From: Paramacrobiotus metropolitanus
Lineage: Eukaryota; Tardigrada; Eutardigrada; Parachela; Macrobiotidae
Assembly (NCBI RefSeq): GCF_019649055.1
Contig: NW_026570378.1
Coordinates: 202,941-266,940, forward strand
Direction of reading: 5' to 3'
Length of the DNA: 64,000 nt
Shown: positions 11,697 through 23,666 of the stretch, in pieces
How the letters are laid out: the number at the start of each line of letters is the position of its first letter
How positions within the stretch are numbered: position 1 is the first letter of the stretch
Program-made: the position numbers and the translations under genes
Notes under the pieces: model-generated
Told to the model about the DNA's origin: nothing
The model's database searches: none
Seen by the model: only the letters and a program-made list of their open reading frames with translations

Positions 11697-12370
11697 TTAA
11701 TGTATCACACGTAATCGAGGCATTTGGGAAGCATGCACTTTCTTAACGACCACGTTGTTGCAGTGCAATCCCAAAGCGTAATACAACGCCTGTGGTAAGT
11801 TTCCGAGTTTGTTTGTCATTTCGCTGCTGCGCACAGTGAAATACTTTATCACTGCTATTTGTATCAACTTGTTGCGAATGGGGTTGATCACGTACTTCAA
11901 AATTAATGGGATCTTCCCGGTCCTCTTCATAGAGCGCTAGACGGCCTAGGCTAATGGTCGGCCGGGGGCTGATTTGGCTGGATGCGTCCGTTTGTTTCAT
12001 CACACGGTCGCGCTTTTCAAACTCACACTTCAGCTCGACATAGGTCCAACGTGCAATTGGACATAGAGGTGTTGCTGGAATTCTTTTTTGGATGCGCTGA
12101 GACAGTTCGGACTACCTCGTATCCACTCTTTGGTACAAGTTGCTTCCGGCATGAAACGCACGCGAATTTCCTCCCGTGTTAGTGTATTACTGCGGAAGGG
12201 GAAGTCGGATGAAGGAACCGGTGTTGGTAACCAGGGAGATAGGCTGCACTCGGTCTTCCCGTCATCGGTAAAGCCTGCAGACAAAACTGTTGACAGCTGC
12301 TGACTGTATTAAAAATGCAGATAGTGTTACGTACTGGTCAATGAAGCAGCAGCAGCAACGGTAAATCCAT
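11697..12370 (-). pseudogene. Secreted LRR-like family, decayed copy
   Basis: Minus-strand remnant of the family at 21049 and 23667. A signal-peptide exon remnant (MDLPLLLLLH then stop) starts at 12370. Exon 2 homology starts at 12274 after a TGCAG acceptor, with FTDD, SDFPFR, TLTREE and NCLSAS. Frame is lost by about 12030. It then alternates between two frames (PINFEV; NPIRNKLIQIAV; LGNLPQALYYALGLHC; MPRLRVIH). The C-terminal third, including the CDCSFAW motif, is absent. It was disabled by several indels and a 3' truncation. Confidence 0.8.
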
Positions 12371-13414
12371 GCCGGCTGGGCCTTTTTTGCCACTTTCTTT
12401 CAGTCGAGGTTTTCGTAAAAAAGTTCTGCAAAAAACTCCAAAGCCCGAAGAAAAGAAAAACAGTCCAAAAGCAAAACAGGTGCAACGCACAGTTTGTACG
12501 CTCATTAGGTAAATGTCAAATTCAGAAAATTTCGATTTAGTGTTGCATGATTAGCAGGCTCATCTGCAAAGAGCAAAGCTATCGATATGTCTCCGTCGGG
12601 CTACGTGACGGGTCGTCGCGGGACATTTGGTTTCACGGACATTTCGGCAAAGGACAACTCGTTTTTGTGGCAGATACTAATACGACTGTTCGCTCCCATA
12701 AACCAGTCGATAATTTTTCGACTCCCCAAAAATCACGCAACCAAATGTCACACAACAAAACGGCTGCAATATGAGTTCTTCCCAAATAAATCAGCCGCTG
12801 CGACGAAAAACGTGTGGCGCAATGTCCCACCGACGAAATGTCCCGCCACCACTTGGGCTGTCACGCTCCGTGGCCAGCTACTGAGCGAGTGCGCTGTTCA
12901 ACCAACTCACCCCATCTTTCCGTTGCTTAATCTTTAAATGCAGTACATTCTAACCTGTCTGTATGTACTGAATCTGCACTGTAAGTATGTATACTGTACG
13001 GGCTATACTGTATAATTATATGATAGCATGATAATCAACGGACCGCTGCACCTAATATTTGCACCCCGCATGAAATGAGATATTGGTCTGCAGATAAAAC
13101 AGTGGATTCTTCGGTTTATGGCAAGCCAGTGCTAACGATGTGGTGTTTAATTTGCGTTAATATTTGATTCGGTAACTTTCAATGCACGAAAACTACAAGT
13201 GTCCCAACTGAAAGAAACCAAGCTATTAGTCCGGGCGTCCATATTTTTGGTTTTCTGAAGATTTTAATTACGTAATACAACTTTTGTTTTCAACGCTTTG
13301 TTACAAGCGCACCGGCTGCTTCTTACTCTCAGCATGCGGACAGCCATTAATCAAAAGCCAAACCCAAGAAATTTCGTAACGTGAATAGAAACAGCATCTA
13401 ATAAGCATCATCGG
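12371..13414. other. Intergenic with degenerate GGACATTT-type inverted repeats
   Basis: About 1 kb. At 12600-12860 short G(G)GACATTTsG motifs run in one orientation on the left (for example CGCGGGACATTTGG) and in the opposite orientation on the right (AATGTCCCACCGACGAAATG). An open frame at 12587-12937 has no domain and lies over this repeat, so it is not called. The stretch 13262-13335 is matched, inverted, at 17262-17335. Confidence 0.4.
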
Positions 13415-14523
13415 TTAGCAGCGCACATTGTAACACGCTGTGTTGTACGAGAACTGAGTACCGGCACGGACATTGTCCTGTGTAAAATTTTTCCCGCAGT
13501 CCACACTCAGTACCGATTGATAGCTATCCCGAATCCACACGGCGGCCGACAGGAAATTCCCCAGAATATACGCTTGGCCCTTGACCTTTTCCGCGATCAA
13601 ACTGGGATTCTTTTTGAGGAAGTTGCGGAACCAGGCAAAGGAGCAGTCACAGTGCAGCTTCCTCACTCGTTCCACATCCGCATCGGCAATGAAATTCCCC
13701 GCGGGCAGATTATGCTTAAGCCCATCGGCTTTCTGCTCCATAAAGTGCGCGATGTGCTCCTCGATCACCAAGCTACGCAGATAGCCGAGATTGGTGAAAG
13801 TGTACGGTTCCATTGACTCGATAGTTGACCCCAGAAAACGCATCATGCGCACTTGCGGCAACCGTTCGAAATCGCGCTTCTTCACGACCAAACTCCAGCA
13901 CGACTGCATATCAAAAAGCAGCACGAACGGCAGATTGCCGAGATCATAGACTTTTGCTGTCGCCGTGTTGGTGACGCAGTTGCGAATGGACAGATGGATG
14001 AGCTGGTTGCGGATCGGTTCGATGACGTCCGTGTGTACCGGGTCGGTGGTGTCGTTGCGCTCCTGCAGTTCGATTTTCGTGGCGCGATTGGCGGCCAGGG
14101 TCGGGATATTTTTGGTTAATTGCACCATCGCAGCGCGGTCGTTTGCGCTGCAGCCGACATCGAGGTAGGTCTTGGATGTCGGTTGAAAGAGAAATTCGTC
14201 GTTGGTGGTGGTGTTGCACTGGGGGATGATCGGAGGATTGCAAGCGCCCTCTGGCTTTATCAACGCAACATAGGCATTGCATTCATCGGTGGTTAAACGA
14301 TCCACGCGGAATGAAAACGTTGCGGCTGGAGTCGGTGCGTTACTAGCGGCGGGCGGGTTACACTCAGTTTCCAGTTCATAACCAGCAGAAACACCTGTAA
14401 TGCAAGTAAATCATTCTTCCCATTACCATTCGAATGAATAAGTGATATTTACGCTAAACACTTACCGGTTGTCTTGCCGGCTAAAAGGAAACAGGTGAGC
14501 GATAATACCAGGAATAGCTCCAT
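13415..14523 (-). CDS. Secreted LRR-like cysteine-rich protein A
   Basis: Exon 1 (14523-14466) encodes a signal peptide (MELFLVLSLTCFLLAG). Exon 2 (14394-13415) encodes the rest; both splice sites are GT-AG and the total is 345 aa. The mature part has an ETEC motif and several cysteines. Two leucine-rich-repeat-like segments follow (LPQVRMM…; EPYTFTNLGYLRSLVIEEHI). The CDCSFAWFRNFL block resembles an LRR C-terminal cap (CDCxLxWL). The end is rich in polar residues and cysteines. Function is unknown; a secreted recognition or matrix role would be a guess. It forms a head-to-head pair with the broken gene at 15544 and differs from gene C (18821-19996) at only 8 of the last 296 residues. Confidence 0.75.
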
Positions 14524-15543
14524 CGTTCAGAATCTGTGGAGAAAAATAACAGCCGTTTCGGGGACCATATTTTAATTTCTTTGCTTAAATCGGCTTAACT
14601 TTTTAGAGAATCGCAATGTCTACTGTACCCCGTTACACATCAGTTTGCCGATTCACTTACCGACTACGAAATCTGTTTTTAGCAACGGTTTTATAAAGAA
14701 CTAAGACAGGAAGAAGATGGTGTAATAATGTTATACCTAAAAGGAAATCTGACTGTAGCAACTAGTGGCGGTGGCTGGGCAGTTTGAGCGCACAACTGTG
14801 ATTAGATCGCAAATCGCTAAATCAAAGTCGAACGTACAGTCTGTAGTAGTGCAAATTGAATTGTAGAGTTAGAGGTATGATAATAGTAGTTTACGATTCC
14901 ACTTCATAATTATTATTATGCTCGCCTGTGTTTATCCACCGGCATATAAGTACTACCCAGTAGAAACTAGAAAGCAGAAAGGAAGGTAGTACCGCTTGGC
15001 TGTTATACGGCAAAGCAAGTGCAAAAATGTTCACAAAATTTCTTGCTGGCAATTATTCATTAGGTAAACCTGCAGGCCACCGTTATGAATTATTTGATAG
15101 TACTGCAATATCATTTTTCGTCCCGAAGGCATAAAAAAGGTGCAGCTGTCTGTTAATTTTTCAGTGCAGTTCAGTGTTAATAGTAAACGTCAGTCAGCAG
15201 AGCGTGTAATCGAATTTCGAAAGCGCCCGCGTGATTTATTTTCTTAGCTGGTTGTAGTATGTACCGTATTAATCGAGAATTTCAACACACAGATTAGCTG
15301 ATCTGATACCAAAGCGCACTCGTTTTTATGCGTGGGAAAGTAGACACTTTCTCTGGAAAACATCGGCGCTTTGGTCTTCGCTGGTCCACCTGTAAACCAT
15401 AATTTGTAGCCAAATTTTTGAGGCTTAAAAAATTTTGTTATCGGTGTGCATTGCATCAGTTTTTCTCGAGTTTTTTTCAGCACTGTTCGAGTACTTGTAC
15501 TGTTGTGCACTACAGTAACAAAATTGATGTGCCAGCAATCGGC
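14524..15543. promoter_or_regulatory. Head-to-head spacer, pair 1
   Basis: A spacer of about 1 kb between two divergent signal-peptide exons, so it must hold both promoters. It is recognisably homologous to 19997-21048 and to about 22600-23666: shared blocks include AGAAAGCAGAAAGGAAGG, AATGTTCACAAA, and GTAAACCTGCAGGCCACC (the last in the first two copies only). The antiquity and arrangement of these blocks suggest shared regulatory sequence, which is an inference. Confidence 0.6.
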
Positions 15544-16700
15544 ATGAGTTTATCGTTGCTGCTGGTGCTGCTGCTTGCGGCTTCGTCGGTAACCGGTAAG
15601 CCGCACTGTTCTTAAAATCCACATGCGCATTTTGTCAGCAGTTTTGTCGACAGGTTTCACCGATGATCTGGAAACTGAGTGTAACGTGCCACCGTCGCCA
15701 CCACCAGCTGTTTTCCATCTAGCTTCCCCTTCCGCACCGACACATTAACAAGGGAAGAATTCTGTGTGCGCTTCATGAAGGAAACAGACTGTAACCAAGA
15801 GTGGATGAAACCCGATTTTCCCAACTGTCTCAACGCATCCGAAGCGGAATTCCAGCGCCATCCGTACGCATCTCTAGCCAAGTGGACTTATGCCGAATTC
15901 AGTTGCGGAGCGGAAACACGGGATCGTATGAAAACACGAGCGGAGACATTCCGCCGAATTAGCCCGTTTCGTGCCATCAGCATTGCATTCTACGCCGACA
16001 GAGAAGACCGGGAACAATATGATCCCATTAATTTCGATGTCGTCGACCCCATTCGCAATCAGGTGATACAAGTGGCGGTGATGCAGTGTGCCACCGTACA
16101 CACTACTGCCAAGACGTACGACCTCGGTGATTTACCACAGGCACTGCTCTACTTCCTGGGTTTGGACTGCCACAACCTGGTCATCAAGAAAGTGCATTTT
16201 TCGAGGATGCCTCGATTACGTCAGATACACCTGATGTCGGCGACCATCGGCGAACTGGAGCCCTATACGTTTACCGATCTCCCAGATCTGCAGTCAATCA
16301 TTCTGGAGGATAAAATTGGCAACAGTTTGGTGGCTCGCTTGCAGTATGCTGATTATTATGATACAAGTCTCTTGCCGGATGCCGGTGTCGAAAATCTGAG
16401 GCGCTTGCACTGCGATTGCTCGTTTGCTTGGTTTCGCAATTTTCTCAAAATGAAACCTTACCTGATTGAAGCAAAGAAAAAAGGCCAAGTGGTTACGATG
16501 GGAACGTTTAAACTGCCCCTAATGATGTTCTTCCACCGGGAACTTTCCGAAACGTCAGTACATTGAGCGCGAAAGAGGCAACTTCAATGACCTGGAATTC
16601 GGTGCTAAGTGTGGACTGCGCTCGCGAGTTCAACTGGAGAAATACACAAGCCGGTGGCCAAATTTCTTACAACACATCTTGCTATAATTTGAACTGTTGA
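15544..16700 (+). pseudogene. Secreted LRR-like protein B (two frameshifts)
   Basis: The signal exon is intact (15544-15595, MSLSLLLVLLLAASSVTG) and splices to 15654 by GT-AG. In exon 2 a net one-base loss near 15708-15722, relative to genes D and E, leads to TAA before the TLTREEF block. The downstream frame is then open (family motifs SFPFRTDTLTREEF, LHCDCSFAWFRNFL) until a second one-base deletion near 16515, which gives TGA at 16564-16566. The conserved C-terminus, NTSCYNLNC, persists out of frame and ends at 16700. Everything else is close to genes D and E, so inactivation is recent. Confidence 0.8.
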
Positions 16701-18175
16701 TTTTTAAAGTACCATGAAATTGAACTTCGGTATCGTGGATTGATTGCGGCTCCATACGATGGAGGAGGTTAAAGCGGCATCAGGCTGTATACAATTTCGT
16801 TTTTGCTTTATCTTCCATACCTTCTATGGTTTGTTTTATGACCAAGAAAACTGACTCTTTGTTGTACGTAGCCGTTTAAAAATTAAGATTGCATTTCCTA
16901 TATGTATGGATAAATAAGCTTGTCTGATTTGTCTCGTACCGTCCTACGTACTTGAAATACTCGGTTTTTTTGGCCAATGACAAAAAAGTCGGTATTAGTC
17001 CGGTTGGACTAAGCAGTATCATCAGGTATCAAGCCAGTGTTTGCGGACAGGGGATCAGCTTCGCTTAGACTCTATGCCACCACCGGCAATTACAAAAACA
17101 TTATGGCTGCGTGAACGGGAAAACACGGGCTTTAGCTGCGCGCATGGGGTGACCGTTTTGAGTCCGCGCGGGTTTTGGCTTCGTGCACGGACTTTACTTT
17201 CTAAAATTACGTATTCAACAGTGACTGATTTTTCAGCGCTTTTGAGACATAGTTTATGGTTGCCAAGAATAAGAAACAGCTGTCTGCCGGTGCGCTTCTT
17301 ACGAAGCGTTGAAAATAAAAGTTGTAATAATTAAGACCTTCAGAAACCAGAAATGGGCACCCGAAGTCCTGGCTTGGGACAGTACTTGGGACAGTACTTG
17401 GGACGGCTTGGGACCGGGTTCGTTCAGTAGGGACGCTTTGTAGTTTCTGTTCATTGGTAGTAGTAGTTCGTATACTACAATGTACAACAAAAAGTGAAAG
17501 TCAGTCAGTCCATTCGGGGTTCAAACTCAGATTAACGCATTAAGCATCACATTATTGTCACCACTGGACACTGGTTGTCTTAAACCGAAGAATCCACTTT
17601 TTTCGTCATACGTTGTATTACGGTTTTTAGATTTCTTTGTCTGCAGACCAATATCGAATTTCATGCTGGGGGCAATTAATAGGTGCAGCGGCCCACTGTT
17701 ATCATGCTACAAAACAATTATGCAATCAGCATACCGCAGCATACACTCCAAATTTCCTATGGACCCGTGCAATACAGTACCAATGTACTTACAGAGTACA
17801 GTACAGATACAGTACATACTTTTTGTATACATTTTTTATACATTGCTTGCTTTTTTATGCATGCTTTTTCCATTAAGAATATTCCCACCACTTCAGTGTC
17901 GGATGTTGTTCAGAACTACCGCTTCGGTGTTCGGCATCCACCTCTAAATATGTGAAATACATACATATTTTACTACGGCACATAGGTATTTTCAAATTGA
18001 TAGTATTACACAATATTTATTCCCCACAACGGTGTCTGCACAAGCTCTTCAAAATTCATTTAAGGTTTGATTTGGTAGTCGAACTTCAGAAGGTGTGTAG
18101 AAGCTAGCGTTCACCACTGCGATATCGTCTTACAAAGTAATTCATACTAAAACGTTTTGCTGGCTGTGTTACTGA
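16701..18175. other. Intergenic between pair 1 and pair 2
   Basis: About 1.5 kb without a supported gene. It contains a short tandem array of CTTGGGACAGTA-like units (17371-17415). It also holds an inverted copy, at 17262-17335, of sequence found downstream of gene A at 13262-13335. This suggests the remnant of an inverted duplication. Confidence 0.45.
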
Positions 18176-18584
18176 CAGGCCCGCGTTGGAGGGGGGGGGA
18201 CGGTGGGGGCGGCCGCCCCCACCAGTCTCGGTTTGGCGCCGCCGGCAGGGGCGGACTTTTAAACTTGGCGCAGCCGAGCCGCCAGGGGGGCGCTTTAAAT
18301 TTTTAATAATTTTTGATTTTTTCGAATTTTTTAAAAATAATAATTGCGTTTTTTCAAGTTTTTAGGTTTCTTTTAAACTTATTATCATTCTTTCGTATTT
18401 TGTACACTTTTTTAAAGCTTTTTTCTAATTTTTTGAAATTTTTTTATTAAAATTTTTTTAAAAAAATAGTCCGCCCCCGGGCGGATTTCCAAAATTTGGG
18501 CCGCCCCCCGGCGATTTTTGGGCTCCACGCCGCCCCCCGGCGGCCTTCCGCCCCCCCTACCCAAAAGATGCCAGCGCGGGCCTG
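18176..18584. mobile_element. GC-ended MITE, hAT-like termini
   Basis: Inverted termini of 14 bp with one mismatch: CAGGCCCGCGTTGG at the left and CCAGCGCGGGCCTG at the right. Both arms are extremely G/C-rich with runs of G or C and GGCGGC motifs. The centre is almost pure A/T (18295-18465). There is no ORF. CAGGC…GCCTG ends resemble non-autonomous hAT elements, but the 8 bases on either side match at only 4 positions, so no target duplication is confirmed. Confidence 0.65.
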
Positions 18585-18820
18585 GCTATGTAATCGGTCG
18601 GTCAATTGGTCGGTTACTTGTTAGTGACGTCGCGGATCTGGATTGTTCGGTACCGTTCAGTAAACCGCCTATCGAAATGTACCCGTGAGGGCTTTTATTA
18701 AGTACGGTTTTGCTGTTTCTTATTCTCAACATGCAGCCAGCCCTTAACCAAAAGCCAAACCCAAGAAATTTCGTAACGTGAACAGGAACAGCATCTAATA
18801 AGCATCATCGGTTACTACGG

Positions 18821-19996
18821 TTAGCAGCGCACTTTGTAACACGCTGTGTTGTACGAGAACTGTGTACCGGCACGGACATTGTCCTGTGTAAAATTTTTCC
18901 CGCAGTCCACACTGAGCACCGATTGATAGCTATCCCGAATCCACACGGCGGCCGACAGGAAATTTCCCAGAATATACGCTTGGCCCTTGACCTTTTCCGC
19001 GATCAAACTGGGATTCTTTTTGAGGAAGTTGCGCAACCAGGCAAAGGAGCAGTCACAGTGCAGCTTCCTCACTCGTTCCACATCCGCATCGGCAATGAAA
19101 TTCCCCGCGGGCAGATTATGCTTAAGCCCATCGGTTTTCTGCTCCATAAAGTATGCGATGTGCTCCTCGATCACCAAGCTACGCAGATAGCCGAGATTGG
19201 TGAAAGTGTACGGTTCCATTGACTCGATAGTTGACCCTAGAAAACGCATCATGCGCACCTGCGGCATCCGTTCGAAATCGCGCTTCTTCACGACCAAACC
19301 CCAGCACGACTGCATATCAAACCGCAGCACGAACGGCAGATTCCCGAGATCGTAGACTTTTGCTGTCGCCGAGTTGGTGACGCAGTTGCGGATAGACAAA
19401 TGGATGAGCTGGTTGCGGATCGGTTCGATGACGTCCGTGTGTACCGGGTCGGTGGTGTCGTTGCGCTCCTGCAGTTCGATTTTCGTGGCGCGATTGGCGG
19501 CCAGGGTCGGGATATTTTTGGTTAATTGCACCATCGCGGCGCGGTCGTTCGCGCTGCAGCCGACATCGAGGTAGGTCTTGGATGTCGGTTGAAAGAGAAA
19601 TTCGTCGTTGGTGGTGGTGTTGCACTGGGGGATGATCGGAGGATTGCAAGCGCCCTCTGGCTTTATCAACGCAACATAGGCATTGCATTCATCGGTGGTT
19701 AAACGATCCACGCGGAATGAAAACGTTGCGGCTGGAGTCGGTGCGTTACTAGCGGCGGGCGGGTTACACTCAGTTTCCAGTTCATAACCAGCAGAAACAC
19801 CTGTTAAAGAGCAACAGTATAATTCCCGTTATTCTTTGAATACATTAGTGATAGTCACGAACAGCAACACCTGCATCACAGTGCTTTTTAGAACCATTTC
19901 CGTAAACAAAATTTACGATATTTGCGCTAAACACTTACCGGTGGCCTTACCGGCTAACAGGAAACAAGCGAGCCATAATACCGGGAATAACTCCAT
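18821..19996 (-). CDS. Secreted LRR-like cysteine-rich protein C
   Basis: Exon 1 (19996-19939) encodes a signal peptide (MELFPVLWLACFLLAG). Exon 2 is 19800-18821, 980 nt as in gene A. Total 345 aa. Domain order matches gene A: ETEC region, LRR-like segments (EPYTFTNLGYLRSLVIEEHI), CDCSFAWLRNFL cap-like motif and Cys-bearing tail. The first 114 residues counted from MDRLTTDEC are identical to gene A; eight substitutions lie beyond that. The gene forms a divergent pair with gene D across a 1 kb spacer. Function is unknown. Confidence 0.75.
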
Positions 19997-21048
19997 CGTT
20001 CAGAATCTGTGGAGAAAAAGAACAGCCATTTCGGGAACCCTAATTTTAATTTCTGTGCTTAGATCGGCTTAATTTTTAGAGAATGGCAGTACCTACTGTA
20101 ACCGATAATACATCAGTTGGCCGATAACTTACCGACTGCGAAATCTGTTTTTAGTAGCGGTTTTAATAAAACTTAAGACACGAAGAAGATGGTGTAATAA
20201 TATTCTACCTGAGAGGAAATCTGCTGTGTAGCTGTCGGTGGCGACGGTGGCTGGGCAATTTGAACGCACAACTGTGATTAGATCGCAAATCGCTAAAAAA
20301 TCGAACGTAGTCTGTAGCAGTAGAAGTGCAAATGGAACCGTAGTGTTTAAGGTATGGTAGCTTACGATTGCACTACATGATAATATTATCATGCTCGCCT
20401 GGGCTCATCTACCGGCATATACTGTATGTACCTAGAAAGCAGAAAGGAAGGCAGTATCTCATTACTGTTATACAGCAAAGCTAATGAAAAATGTTCACAA
20501 AACTTCTTGCTAGCAATTTTCCATTAGGTAAACCTGCAGGCCACCGTTATGAATTTTTTAACAGTACAGCAGTACCATTTTTCGTGCCGAGGGCATTGAA
20601 AAGAGGTGCAGCTGTCTGTTATTTTTTCAGTACTTACAGTGTTAATTATGTTAGTCAGCAAAGCGTGTCCTCGAATTTCCTGTCAGTGTCACGTGTAATT
20701 TATTTCTTAGTTGGTTGTTCGTATAGCATGTACCGTATTAATTGAGAATTTCAGCAAACAGATCAGCAAGCTGGTCTGATAAGAAAGCGTACTGTACTCG
20801 TTTCATACCTGGCAAAGTTGACACTTTTTCTCGGAAAAAATCGACGCTTTGGTCTTCGCCGATCAACCTAAGAGGACAACTGTACATGTAAACCATAATT
20901 TGTAGCCAAATTTTCCCTTAAGAATCTTCTTGTTGTCGTTTTGTGGTGAATCATCTTTTCCTTGGACACTTTTTCAGCACTGTCACAAAAACGTACATAT
21001 ATTATCACGAATGCTCGCACTGATAAAACACATCAAAGTGCCACCACC
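19997..21048. promoter_or_regulatory. Head-to-head spacer, pair 2
   Basis: Divergent promoter region between genes C and D, homologous to 14524-15543 (shared AAACCTGCAGGCCACCGTTA and GTGCAGCTGTCTGTTA) but with many substitutions and indels. The gene bodies on its left are almost identical to those of pair 1, so the spacer has diverged more than the coding exon. Confidence 0.6.
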
Positions 21049-22193
21049 ATGAGTTTACCCCTGTTGCTGCTGCTCTCAGCTGCGTCGACGACTGGTAAGC
21101 ACCACTGTTCTTAAAATGTTTCACATGAGCATGCATTTCGCCGACAGGTTTCACCGATGACCTGGAGACCGAATGTGCCGTGCCTCCACCGCCGCCGTCA
21201 ACGTTTTCTCATTCCGACTTCCCCTTCCGCACCGACACATTGACACGGGAGGAATTCTGTGTGCGCTTCATGAAGGACACAGACTGTAACCAAGAGTGGG
21301 AGGCACCCGATTTTCCCAACTGTCTCAATGCATCCGAAGCGGAATTCCAGCGCCATCCCTACGCATCTATGGCAAAGTGGACCTTTGTCGAATTCGGTTG
21401 CGCTGAGGAAACACGGGACCGTATGAAAACACGAGCGGAGACCTTCCGCCGAATCAGCCCGCGGCGCGCCATCAGCATTGCGTTCTACGCAGACAGTGAA
21501 GACCGGGAAGAATTTGATCCCATTAATTTTGATGTGGTGGACCCCGTCCGCAACCAGGTGATACAAGTGGCAGTGATGAGGTGCGCCACCGTGCACACCA
21601 CCGAAAAGACCTACAAACTCGGCGACCTGCCGCAGGCGCTTCTCTACTTCCTGGGTTTGCATTGTCACAATCTGGTCATCAAGAAAGCGCATTTTTCCCG
21701 AATGCCCGGATTACGTCAAATACAACTAATGTCGGCGACCATCGGAGAACTGGAACCCTACACATTTACCGATCTCCCGGATCTACGATCGTTGATTTTA
21801 GAGGATAAAATTGGCAATAGTTTAGTAGCTCGTGTGCAGTATGCTGGTTATTTTGACACAAGCCTGTTGCCGGACACCGCTGTCGAAAATGTACGACGTC
21901 TGCACTGTGACTGCTCATTTGCCTGGTTTCGCAATTTTCTCAAGAAGAAGCCTTACCTGATTGCCGCCAAGAAAAAAGGCGTGGTTACGATGGGAACGTA
22001 CATAAAGCCCAGTAAAGATGTTCTTTCACCGGGAGCGTTTCGCAACATCAGTACCATGACTGCCCGTGAAGCAACGACAATGGACTGGAACCCGGTGCTC
22101 AGTGTGGACTGCGCTCACGAGTTCAACTGGAGAAACACACAGGCCGGCGACCAGTTTGCTTATAATACATCCTGCTATAATCTAAATTGTTGA
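21049..22193 (+). CDS. Secreted LRR-like cysteine-rich protein D
   Basis: Exon 1 (21049-21094) encodes a signal peptide (MSLPLLLLLSAASTTG). Exon 2 (21148-22193) completes a 363-aa protein; splice sites are GT-AG. Features in order: ETEC, a proline run, SDFPFRTDTLTREEFCVRF, several Cys, an internal segment (DPINFDVVDPVRNQVIQVAV), LRR-like units (MPGLRQIQLMSATIGELEP; FTDLPDLRSLILEDKIG), a cap-like CDCSFAWFRNFLKKKP and the terminal NTSCYNLNC. It is a paralog of A/C but a distinct subtype. Fully open and probably functional; role unknown. Confidence 0.75.
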
Positions 22194-23666
22194 GCCGATG
22201 TGAGACACTTTAGTGAAACTTAGTGGGCTACGTATGTTTCTACCATACGAGCGGGCAGAGCTGACACTCTTATTGCTACACCGGTATTTAGACTGCTGAA
22301 TGCTGTTATCAGGATACCCTTTCGATTACTTGCAAGTGCGTTATTTTTTGTTATTGTTATTGCAATTAAAATGTTCGTCTACGAAAGTTTATCTTCTGTC
22401 TTGTTTATCTCTACTTTGTATTGTACTATCCTATCGTCCAGCCTGCAGTTTGTAGCAAACAATGATCCGCCAGTTGGTCGACGGACACTGTGGCAAATAG
22501 ACCCGATGCCGCCCCGTCACGAAAATCAAGCTACGTCTTTCTAGTGCGTCTTGGTTTTCATTAGTTTCTTAGTTTTTCTTAGGTCTTTTTATCTTTCTTA
22601 GTTTTTGGGAAGCCATGAATAGCTTTATTGTTTACAATCTGCTGGAAATAATAACAGCGGTTTTGGGGACTAAATTTTCTTATTTTGTATCTTAATTCGG
22701 TTTTATTTTCAGATCAATTTTTAACATAATGTGGGCCTGTGGCGATCACAGGTTATGTTGCTGATTCTGCTCACCGATTATAAAATCTGTTTTCTTCATC
22801 GTTCTTGGCAGCGGTTTTTATAACAAATAATTGTAAGACACGAAGAAGATGGCCGTCTGATAATGGTCTACCTGAAAGCACTATAGTTGTCGGCGGTACG
22901 TAGTTAAACAACTCGAGAGCAAGTGAATAACTGAGATTAAGATCACAAAACGCTAAATCACAGTCGAATGTAGCAGTATAAGCGAAACAGAATTAAGAAC
23001 TGTTGTAGATGTATTCGAGCTTATAATGATAATACGTACACACTCGTATCACGCTCGCCCGTATTCACCCACCGGTATATACACATAGAAAAACTTAACA
23101 GAAAGGAAGGCCGCTACGCTGTTATACGACATTGAAAAAGTAAAAATGTTCACAAATCCCGATTGTCCACAATTATTCTTTAAGTAAAGCTGCAGGCTAC
23201 AGTTGCGAACGTTTTATCAGCATACCAATACTGATTTTCGAGCCGAGGGCATTGAAAAGAGGTACAGCTGTCTGTAAAATTTCCGTTATTTCCGTTATAA
23301 GTTAGTCAGCAAAGCGTACGCTCGCGCTTCTAATGTGCCCATGTAATTTATTTCTAAGTGGATCGCACGGTACGTATTTGAATACCGGTATTTCAGCAGA
23401 AACATCATCAGATCTGATAAAAAAACGAACTCATTTAATAGAAAGTGCTTGGCAGTTTAGACTGGTCTTCTCGAAAACATTTGCGCTATTGCCTTCTCTG
23501 CTGCACCTACCATGACAACTGTAAACCGAAATTTGTAGCCAAATTTTCGGAAAACTTCAATAATTCTCGCCATCGTAATGCACTGAAATAGTTTCCCTTG
23601 GACTTTTATTTTCAGCACGGCCACGAATACTGATACCGTCACGAATTCTTGCAAAATAATACAATA
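22194..23666. promoter_or_regulatory. Third copy of the spacer, minus-strand partner lost
   Basis: From about 22600 onward the sequence aligns with the spacers of pairs 1 and 2: ATAACAGCGGTTTTGGGGAC, GACACGAAGAAGATGG, ACAGAAAGGAAGG and AATGTTCACAAA. At the left end, where an A/C-type gene would start on the minus strand, only a vestige resembling its leader region (CATGAATAGCTTTATTG…) remains, and no A/C coding exon is present. The plus side is gene E. Confidence 0.6.

Noticed and set aside
12587-12937. 116-aa ORF between the LRR-like pseudogene and gene A
   Set aside because: It coincides with degenerate inverted GGACATTT motifs and has no domain, signal peptide or splice context.
13517-14119. 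Open frames on the plus strand over gene A (and the same over gene C)
   Set aside because: They are antisense shadows of the minus-strand genes, which have a signal exon, splice sites and family motifs.
18168-18592. 8-bp target duplication for the GC-ended MITE
   Set aside because: The two flanks agree at only 4 of 8 positions, so it is not claimed.
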